DNA from: an uncultured Polaribacter sp.
Lineage (GTDB): Bacteria; Bacteroidota; Bacteroidia; Flavobacteriales; Flavobacteriaceae
Direction: 5' to 3'
DNA: 64,000 bases
Assembly: GCF_947496195.1 (NCBI RefSeq)
Contig: NZ_CANMBY010000001.1
Span: forward strand, 930,001-994,000
In this document: positions 47,442-53,778 of the stretch, in pieces
Layout of the letters: each line of letters opens with the position of its first letter
How positions within the stretch are numbered: position 1 is the stretch's first letter
The notes under the pieces: generated by a model
What the model saw: the letters and a program-made list of their open reading frames with translations, nothing else
What the model was told of the DNA's origin: nothing
Databases searched by the model: none
Program-made: the position numbers and the translations under genes

Positions 47442-48344
47442 TTACTTCAGCCCTGATTTAAATTCGCGAAACATATCTTTTATAATTTCTTTTGTATTTC
47501 CTTCTTTAAGGCTTTCAAAAGATACATAACCACGATAATTGCTAGATTGTATAATTTGTGCAATTCGCTGTAAATCAGCTGGAACTTTGGTGCTGTCTTT
47601 TTCTTTAACATGTTCTTTTATAAAAAAGTAGTTGGCATAAGGAGCAAGATTTTCAATTTCTTTATAAGTATCATCAGAAGGTAAGCTTCCACAATCTAAA
47701 ATTAATCCAAACCAGTCTGAATTTACTTTTTTCAACGTATCAATAACTTCATCACTGGTAAATAAAAATTCATCATGATTCTGCAAACCAACAATAACAC
47801 CATAAAGTTCGCCATATTTAGCACAGGTTTTAAAGTCATTCACCATCCATTGCTTTACATCTTGTTTTGAATAGGTTTTGTTTTTATGTCTTCCAGTAAA
47901 TACTCTCATTATAGGAGATCCTATTCTAGAAGAAACCTGTAACCAGTTTTTAATCAGTTCAATATCATTAATTCTTTTCGTAAGATTTGGAGTGGCAAAG
48001 TCATTTCTAACACCAGTCCATGAAATATCAAGTCCTAATTGAAGTGCTTTTCTTTTTAAATCAAAAAGCTCCTTGTTTGATGGTGCTTCTGGATAAGAAT
48101 TGAAATAATAACCTGTTAAATCTATTGCATCTAAACCAATTTCTGCTGCGTATTCCATCATTTCATAAAAAGTCATTTCACCACTTCTTAATTCTGAATT
48201 AAATGAATAAGCGTTAATACTGTATTGTAGTCTTGATGATGCATTAATATTTGTAGGGCTAATTTGAGATATTAGTCTGCTAGTTCCTAAAAATAAGGGC
48301 GCTAATGCTAAATTTTTTAAAATACTTCTTCGTGTTATAGTCAT
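47442..48344 (-). CDS. Sugar phosphate isomerase/epimerase-type TIM-barrel protein, Tat signal
   Basis: 300 residues. A Tat-type leader (TRRSILKNLALAP) is followed by a xylose-isomerase-like/AP-endonuclease-2 barrel: YSINAYSFNSELRSG, AAEIGLDAIDLTGYYF, VGLQNHDEFLF, WFGLILDCG and a late YRGYVSFESLKEG. Metal ligands Glu, Asp, His and Glu are present in the usual strand ends. Characterised relatives isomerise or epimerise sugars. One recently described branch hydrates keto-glycals made by DUF1080 enzymes. Because it is exported and the DUF1080/Gfo-Idh operon is in the same locus, it is a candidate for that step. It is second in an operon after an Ldh-family reductase, 34 bp apart. Confidence 0.8.
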   Translation of the reverse strand: MTITRRSILKNLALAPLFLGTSRLISQISPTNINASSRLQYSINAYSFNSELRSGEMTFYEMMEYAAEIGLDAIDLTGYYFNSYPEAPSNKELFDLKRKALQLGLDISWTGVRNDFATPNLTKRINDIELIKNWLQVSSRIGSPIMRVFTGRHKNKTYSKQDVKQWMVNDFKTCAKYGELYGVIVGLQNHDEFLFTSDEVIDTLKKVNSDWFGLILDCGSLPSDDTYKEIENLAPYANYFFIKEHVKEKDSTKVPADLQRIAQIIQSSNYRGYVSFESLKEGNTKEIIKDMFREFKSGLK

Positions 48345-48378
48345 AATATTTATATTAAAAACAAGAAATTTTTTGCTT

Positions 48379-49386
48379 TTATTCTTCTAATAGCATTAAA
48401 ATCCTTTCCCAAATACTTTGGTTAACATCTATGCCTTCTTCTAAATTTTTTGCTCTTTTTTGAGAGCTTTGTTCTCCAGGATAATAAATTCTATCCCCTG
48501 AATTTATAGGTTCTACATTATTAGTAAAATCTATGATTTCATCGATTAGTTTTTCCTGAAGTCCTTTATCGCCAAAAACTTCGGGATAAATACAGATATA
48601 AACCTGAGAAATTGCTGTCTCAATTTCTTTATTACTTATTTTGGCTGTAGAATTACCTGCAGATAATATGGTAGCTAACATATCTAGAACCATAGAAAGT
48701 GCAGAACCCTTCCAATAACCAATGGGTAAACCTCGTTCTTTAAATAAAATCTTTTCTGGGTCGTTTGAGAGTTGATTATTATCATCCCAACCACCATTAA
48801 AAGGTAATTTTTCTCCTTTCAATTTATAATCATTAATCTTACCAAATGAAAATTGCGAAATTGCCATATCTAGCACTATGTTTCCTTTTTTTCTTGGTAT
48901 AGATACCACAAAAGGATTGTTCCCTATTCTGCTATCTTTTCCACCCCAAGGAGGCATATTTGGTTTTGTATTCGTAAAAAGTATCGAAATGCAATTGGCA
49001 TCAGCAGCTTGTTTTCCATAAGTTCCACCTCTCATCCAATGATTGGTATTACGTAATGCAACCATTCCCATTCCATATTGTTTTGCTAATTCTATAGCTC
49101 TATTCGTACACTTTGTTGCATTTACAATGCCAGATCCAAGTTTTCCATCCCAACGTTCTATATTACTAAAAGACCCTATTTTTTCAGCTTCAGCATCAAC
49201 TTTAATGATTCCTTTTTTTACATATTCAATAAATAGAGGTACTCGATTTATACCATGAGAACTTACACCACTTAAAGTACTTTCTGTAAATGTGTCAGCA
49301 AGTAATTTAGCATTTTGGGTGCTAAAGTTATATTTTTTAAAAAGCTTATAAAGTAGCTCCTGCATATTTTTTGGTGAAATCTGCAT
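48379..49386 (-). CDS. Ldh-family (malate/L-lactate, ketogulonate) oxidoreductase
   Basis: 335 residues, cytoplasmic, with no signal peptide. Family motifs: ESTLSGVSSHGINRVPLFIEYV with the catalytic His near residue 40; MVALRNTNHWMRGGTYG near 108-125; GGKDSRIGNNPFVVSIPR near 148-165; VLDMAISQFSFGKI. Members use NAD(P)H to reduce 2-keto acids, including 2,3-diketogulonate and ureidoglycolate relatives. In a uronate-rich PUL, a keto-acid derived from uronic acid or rhamnose is a likely substrate, but the sequence does not decide. It is first gene of a minus-strand pair, with operator site 14 71 bp upstream. Confidence 0.85.
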   Translation of the reverse strand: MQISPKNMQELLYKLFKKYNFSTQNAKLLADTFTESTLSGVSSHGINRVPLFIEYVKKGIIKVDAEAEKIGSFSNIERWDGKLGSGIVNATKCTNRAIELAKQYGMGMVALRNTNHWMRGGTYGKQAADANCISILFTNTKPNMPPWGGKDSRIGNNPFVVSIPRKKGNIVLDMAISQFSFGKINDYKLKGEKLPFNGGWDDNNQLSNDPEKILFKERGLPIGYWKGSALSMVLDMLATILSAGNSTAKISNKEIETAISQVYICIYPEVFGDKGLQEKLIDEIIDFTNNVEPINSGDRIYYPGEQSSQKRAKNLEEGIDVNQSIWERILMLLEE

Positions 49387-49429
49387 AAATATTATTTCTG
49401 TCTCTCTTGGTTTTTAATTTATTAATTAT

Positions 49430-49474
49430 CAAGTCTAGCCATTAATTACCTTTTATATATCCTGTTCTATCCTG
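49430..49474 (-). promoter_or_regulatory. Ulvan-regulon direct repeat plus -7 box (site 14), for the Ldh-isomerase operon
   Basis: Minus strand: two identical CAGGATA halves (49474-49468 and 49464-49458) with a 10-bp period, then TAGACTTG at 49437-49430 at the standard offset. Confidence 0.75.
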
Positions 49475-49666
49475 ATGATTATTAATAGTAACATATTACT
49501 TTCTTACTCCAGAAAGAGAAATATTTAAATAAATTGATATTGAAAAATGATTTGAAATAAATAAGAAATTTTATATGTAATTTATATATTATTAAAGGTT
49601 TAAGTAGTAAAAATTAATTAAATTATAAACAAAACTCCCTTTATTTAGTTAATACACATAAACAAT

Positions 49667-49712
49667 CAGTATAGTACAGGATACTAAATTCTAACAAAAG
49701 TTTTTAATTGCA
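49667..49712 (+). promoter_or_regulatory. Ulvan-regulon direct repeat (site 15), for the surface lectin gene
   Basis: CAGTATA (49667-49673) and CAGGATA (49677-49683) have a 10-bp period. The -7 region is weak here (TTAATTGC from 49704, or TAATTGCA from 49705). The start codon is at 49742. Confidence 0.65.
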
Positions 49713-49741
49713 TCTATTAATCAATAATAAACAATTAAATT

Positions 49742-50620
49742 ATGAAAAAACAATTACTCAAATTAACATTATTTGCATTTGTAGTTCTATTTGGTGCTTC
49801 AACTGCTCAAGCTCAAGCATTATGGACTGAAAATGGAATTTATAAAATTTCTACATCTGGTTTATCGCCAAATCTTTACTTAACAATTAACCTAGCCGCT
49901 GCACAAGGGGCTCCTTTTGTTGAATGGCAACCAGAAAAAGCAGGTGATGATGAAACACAACTTTGGACTATAGTAGATCATAGAACTCCAGCCTCTCCAG
50001 GATTGATGGAAATTACAGCAAATATTACTGGTGTAGGAACTGTTACCTTGTGTACAGCTGATGACTCAGCTCACCCTGCTCAAACGCTGACTGTTAGACC
50101 TGGTGAACCAAAAACTGTAGCAATTAACGGAGGAGATTATACAGGACTAGATCAGTTTCAAAGAAGAAAAGCTAAAGTTGATGCAAATGGACTTGCTGAC
50201 TCTGGAGGAAGTAACCCAGCTGCTGGAAACAATGCATTGTTTTTAAGAAATACACAAGGTACAAATTCAAGATATGGTGTAATTCCATCTGCAGCAGGAG
50301 ATCCATTTCAGATGGATGGTGGTGGTATTGATGTGATTCAATTTCATCTTGTAACATCATTAAGTGTAAATACATTTGATGTAGAGGCTTTTACAATTTC
50401 TAACCCTGTGAACAATCAATTAACTATTAAAGGAGCTACTTCTAAAGTAAAACAAGTTACATTATTTTCAGTTTTAGGAAATAAAATATTGTCACAGTCA
50501 GTTAAGAGTAATGACCAAGATTTAAATCTTAATGTTAGTGGTTTATCTACAGGTTTATATATAGTAGAAATGACTGGGTTTAATGGAGAAAGATTCACGA
50601 AAAAAATAATTAAACAATAA
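49742..50620 (+). CDS. T9SS-secreted beta-trefoil lectin-like protein
   Basis: 292 residues: Sec signal peptide (1-25), a ricin-like domain (about 28-205) and a T9SS sorting domain (about 215-292, NPVNNQLTIKG, ending KKIIKQ). The lectin part opens with NGIYKISTSGLSPNLYLTIN and has QLWTIVDH and IDVIQFHLV strands with trefoil-like spacing. It resembles the trefoil domains of the PL28 and propeller lyases only in general plan. There is no catalytic domain. It is probably a surface-displayed glycan-binding protein, with ulvan as the inferred ligand. It has its own operator and a strong terminator 33 bp downstream. Confidence 0.72.
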   Translation: MKKQLLKLTLFAFVVLFGASTAQAQALWTENGIYKISTSGLSPNLYLTINLAAAQGAPFVEWQPEKAGDDETQLWTIVDHRTPASPGLMEITANITGVGTVTLCTADDSAHPAQTLTVRPGEPKTVAINGGDYTGLDQFQRRKAKVDANGLADSGGSNPAAGNNALFLRNTQGTNSRYGVIPSAAGDPFQMDGGGIDVIQFHLVTSLSVNTFDVEAFTISNPVNNQLTIKGATSKVKQVTLFSVLGNKILSQSVKSNDQDLNLNVSGLSTGLYIVEMTGFNGERFTKKIIKQ

Positions 50621-50653
50621 GTTTTTTATAGAACTTTAGTTTTAAAAGTATTT

Positions 50654-50698
50654 AATCATTTTAACTTTTTATTCTTAAAAGTTAGAATGATTTTTTTT
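50654..50698 (+). terminator. Strong rho-independent terminator
   Basis: AATCATTTTAACTTTT (50654-50669) pairs with AAAAGTTAGAATGATT (50677-50692), one G-T pair, over a 7-nt loop, followed by a run of T. It separates the lectin gene from rhaM. Confidence 0.88.
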
Positions 50699-50717
50699 AT
50701 AAATTAAACTAATAATT

Positions 50718-51032
50718 ATGCAAAGATTAGCTTTTAAGATGAAGTTAAATAAAGGTCAGAAAGATGAATATACTAAAAGGCACAATGAAATTTGGCCTGA
50801 ATTAAAGGAGTTATTAAAACAGAATGATGTTAGCGAATATTCTATTTTTTTTGATGAAGAAACTCACACATTATTTGCATTTCAAAAAATTTCAGGTAAT
50901 TCAGGTTCACAAGATTTATCAGATAATGAAATTGTGAAAAAATGGTGGGATTATATGGCTGATATTATGGAAGTAAATCCAGATAATTCACCCATTTCAA
51001 CTCCTTTAGAAGAGGTTTTTTATTTACCCTAA
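50718..51032 (+). CDS. rhaM: L-rhamnose mutarotase
   Basis: 104 residues, full length for RhaM. It interconverts alpha- and beta-L-rhamnopyranose in the cytoplasm, speeding entry of freed rhamnose into catabolism. KMKLNKGQKDEYTKRHNEIW holds Tyr18 and His22, which line up with the active-site residues known for E. coli RhaM. The Trp-Trp pair near the end (KKWWDYMADIM) is also typical. Rhamnose isomerase, kinase and aldolase are not in the window, so they must lie elsewhere. No operator lies between the terminator at 50654 and this gene, so it is either read through or has a separate weak promoter. Confidence 0.93.
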   Translation: MQRLAFKMKLNKGQKDEYTKRHNEIWPELKELLKQNDVSEYSIFFDEETHTLFAFQKISGNSGSQDLSDNEIVKKWWDYMADIMEVNPDNSPISTPLEEVFYLP

Positions 51033-51064
51033 ATTTGGTGAAATCTGTTTATAATAATTTTTAT

Positions 51065-51109
51065 CAGGACACTCCAAGATGCATTTATTTTTATTAGAAC
51101 ATATCTTCA
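51065..51109 (+). promoter_or_regulatory. Ulvan-regulon direct repeat plus -7 box (site 16), for the propeller lyase
   Basis: CAGGACA (51065-51071) and CAAGATG (51075-51081), then TATCTTCA at 51102-51109 at the standard offset. The site covers a possible upstream ATG at 51079, which rules that start out in favour of 51133. Confidence 0.75.
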
Positions 51110-51132
51110 CCAAAAGTTTAGTTAGATTTATA

Positions 51133-53610
51133 ATGAAGAAAATTAATTTTAATAATACAACAATTCCACTATTTGTGCTGATGTTGTTTAGTATTTATAC
51201 TTATTCTCAAGTTACTTTAGAGAAAGAAGTAAAAATAACTGATTTAGGATTACATTTTGATGGTAGTAAGGTTGGAAGTACAGCATCTAATACAGGCGAT
51301 AGTGCTCCTTATGATTATTTTTTTGGGAGAAATATTTCCGCTCATGGAGATTGTATAAAAACTTATGGCGATTATGTTTTCATGACTTGGTATAAAGGAG
51401 GTAAAGAAGATCGTCATGTAATGTTAACACGTTACAACACAGTTACAGGCACAACTGTTGATATAGAATTTCCTCATAGGCATACAGGTTACCAAAATAA
51501 ATATTGGATTGGAGAGTCACACAATACAATTGCTGTTGCAATAAGTCCTAAAGATGGAACGATTCATTTATTGTACGATATGCATGCCTATAGCAAAACA
51601 AGACCTTCTAATGGTAGTTTAAGTAATGATTATTTTAGATACAGTTATTCAGTAAAAAATACAGCATCATTATCTGATGCCGATTTTACTCTAGATAAAT
51701 TTGTTCAAAATTCTAATGGTGGATATAAGCATTTAAGTTTGAATAGTGGAAAAACAGGTTATCCTGCAGAAGAATACTCAAAATATTCAGCCTTAACATA
51801 TCCACAATTTTTCACCAATGATTCTGGAGATATATTTATGTATATGCGAGAAGGTGGAAATAATAATGGTGCCTATAAGTTTTCTAAATATGATGCGAAT
51901 ACTTCAACTTGGTCAGATTTTACACATTTCAATGTATTAAATGCAAAAAATCAATCTGAAATAACTCACAATTGGGGTCTTTATGGAAATATGAAATATG
52001 TAAATGGAAAAATAAGAATAGGTTTCCAAAGAAGATCAGCTAATAATAGCGATAAATATCTATATCAAAATGGAGTGTATTATGCTTATTCTGATGATCA
52101 AAATGGTTTTACAGGTTGGAAAAATCACTCTGGAGAGTCTTTTACCTTGCCTCTATATGATGCAGATAAGATAAAAGTAATGGAACCTGGGGATTATGTA
52201 AGCACTACACAAGAAGACCAAGTATATATTGTAGGTGATTTTGATTGGACAGTAACTGATAATGGAGATGTACATATTATTAGTAAAGTTCAAGATAGAG
52301 AAAATAATGTTACAAAATATTTACATACATACAAGCCTTCAGGTGCTTCAGAATTTATAACATCAGAAGATTTTGCAGGCGGAACTTCTATTTATACTGC
52401 AGGAGATGATGTTTTTATTATTGGTTTAAAAAACAATCGAGTTTTTGTTCAAAAAACACAAGGAGGAACAAACAATTTTACAACAGTTTATCAAGCAACT
52501 TCAGGTAAGGTTTTTGATCATGGAAGAGTTCACATAGCAAATGGTAAATTGTACTATTACTTAATGGAGAAAAAAACAGGTAATGCAATGCCAGTATATT
52601 TGCAAATTATTGATTTAAACATTGTGAGTGAACCCTTTAGAGTCTCTTTGTCATCTCCTTTTGATGGACAAACTTATAATGTAGACGATACAATAAAATT
52701 ATCAGCAGATGCTATTGACGAAAATGGCAGTATTACTAAAGTAGAATTTCATGTAAATGGTAATTTAGTAGGACAAGATGATACAGAGCCATATGCTATT
52801 AATTGGATACCAACTAATGAAGGTTCTTATACAATTCAAGCAAAGGCTTATAATGCAAACAATAACTCAGTATCTTCTAATGAAATTACAATAAACGCTG
52901 TTACCTTTGATCCAAATGATTTAGCTGGAAAGATATATAGATTAAAAAATGTGGCTACAGGTAAATACTTAAAATCATCAGATGCCAATGTAGTTCCAAG
53001 CGATTATATTGCTGGAGATGATGCCTTAAATTGGAAATTTGTTAAAACTAATATTGGTGCTAAAGAATATTATAACTTAGATAGTGAAGTTAGAGGGGTA
53101 TTAAGAGGGGCTGGTTCTGGAGCAGGTAATGCTATTATAAGTACAGAAAGAGGATCACCTAATAGTGATGTAGATAAAGTCTGGACATCTACATATATTG
53201 AAAGTGAAGATGTCTATAGGTTTAGCGTTAGAGATTCTAATAACTTTCTATATCATCAAGATGATGACAAGTTTTATAACATTTTTGCAGATATAAATAA
53301 TGCCAGAAGTAAATGGAAACTTGAATTGGCTAACACTTCTCCTCTTAGTGTTGATGATAATGTATTTAAATCAGCATCAATAAAGGTGTATCCAAACCCA
53401 ACAAATGGTAATTTTACAATTGCTGTTAATGGGATAAATAAAGCACAAATTAAAATTTATAATCTTATAGGAAAGTTGATTTATGAAACCTCTACAGAGA
53501 AAAAAACTACTTTAATTAATAATTATGATAGATTCAAATCTGGTATTTATTTGGTTAGAGTTTTAGCGGATAATAATAAAGTGTACAACCAAAAACTTAT
53601 TATAGAGTAA
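51133..53610 (+). CDS. PL24-like beta-propeller ulvan lyase, T9SS-secreted
   Basis: The start at 51133 gives 825 residues and a clean signal peptide (about 1-25). Order: seven-bladed propeller (about 26-500), Ig-like domain (about 505-595, SSPFDGQTYNVDD), ricin-like beta-trefoil (about 600-735, YRLKNVATGKYL), T9SS sorting domain (about 750-825, VYPNPTNGNF). Candidate catalytic residues are His130 (GESHNTI), His151 (YDMHAY), Tyr223 (LTYPQFF) and Arg239 (YMREGG). The spacing His+21-His and Tyr+16-Arg agrees with what I recall for PL24; PL25 is the nearest alternative. PL24/25 enzymes cut ulvan endo-wise by beta-elimination. It has an own operator, a terminator and a decayed paralogue at 8421-10864. 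Confidence 0.85.
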   Translation: MKKINFNNTTIPLFVLMLFSIYTYSQVTLEKEVKITDLGLHFDGSKVGSTASNTGDSAPYDYFFGRNISAHGDCIKTYGDYVFMTWYKGGKEDRHVMLTRYNTVTGTTVDIEFPHRHTGYQNKYWIGESHNTIAVAISPKDGTIHLLYDMHAYSKTRPSNGSLSNDYFRYSYSVKNTASLSDADFTLDKFVQNSNGGYKHLSLNSGKTGYPAEEYSKYSALTYPQFFTNDSGDIFMYMREGGNNNGAYKFSKYDANTSTWSDFTHFNVLNAKNQSEITHNWGLYGNMKYVNGKIRIGFQRRSANNSDKYLYQNGVYYAYSDDQNGFTGWKNHSGESFTLPLYDADKIKVMEPGDYVSTTQEDQVYIVGDFDWTVTDNGDVHIISKVQDRENNVTKYLHTYKPSGASEFITSEDFAGGTSIYTAGDDVFIIGLKNNRVFVQKTQGGTNNFTTVYQATSGKVFDHGRVHIANGKLYYYLMEKKTGNAMPVYLQIIDLNIVSEPFRVSLSSPFDGQTYNVDDTIKLSADAIDENGSITKVEFHVNGNLVGQDDTEPYAINWIPTNEGSYTIQAKAYNANNNSVSSNEITINAVTFDPNDLAGKIYRLKNVATGKYLKSSDANVVPSDYIAGDDALNWKFVKTNIGAKEYYNLDSEVRGVLRGAGSGAGNAIISTERGSPNSDVDKVWTSTYIESEDVYRFSVRDSNNFLYHQDDDKFYNIFADINNARSKWKLELANTSPLSVDDNVFKSASIKVYPNPTNGNFTIAVNGINKAQIKIYNLIGKLIYETSTEKKTTLINNYDRFKSGIYLVRVLADNNKVYNQKLIIE

Positions 53611-53642
53611 TAGTTAGAATTTTTTAATATTTAGATTAGAAG

Positions 53643-53675
53643 AAGGTAATAATTAATATTGTTGCCTTTTTTTTT
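53643..53675 (+). terminator. Rho-independent terminator after the propeller lyase
   Basis: AAGGTAATAAT (53643-53653) pairs with ATTGTTGCCTT (53658-53668), two G-T pairs, followed by a run of T. Confidence 0.8.
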
Positions 53676-53686
53676 GATATAAATTT

Positions 53687-53731
53687 AAGGACAGGTCAGG
53701 ATAGTTTTTAAGTAAAAAAATGAAATCTTGT
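53687..53731 (+). promoter_or_regulatory. Ulvan-regulon direct repeat (site 17), for the GH78-GH78-GH43-sulfatase operon
   Basis: AAGGACA (53687-53693) and CAGGATA (53697-53703) have a 10-bp period. The -7 region is weak (AAATCTTG, 53723-53730). It supports a start at 53779 or 53749. Confidence 0.65.
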
Positions 53732-53778
53732 TATTTTGTTTTAATTATATGATAATTTTTGAAACCCTATTGAGAACA

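Larger units (their letters stand above)
49387..49741. other. Divergent intergenic region with two regulon promoters
   Basis: 355 bp with no supported gene, very AT-rich (especially 49540-49640). It holds site 14 (minus, 49430-49474) and site 15 (plus, 49667-49712). The 190 bp between them show no clear element. Confidence 0.8.

Noticed and set aside
51079..51132. Longer N-terminus for the propeller lyase (start at 51079)
   Set aside because: That ATG lies within the operator and upstream of the -7 box. The start at 51133 gives a normal signal peptide.
650..53703. The dispersed CAGGATA repeats as a mobile element or CRISPR-like array
   Set aside because: They are single sites at fixed positions before operons, in the orientation of transcription, without spacer arrays or terminal repeats.
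53728..53778. TTG or ATG starts before the second GH78
   Set aside because: The TTG lies within the presumed promoter, and the extra residues spoil the lipoprotein signal that begins at 53779.
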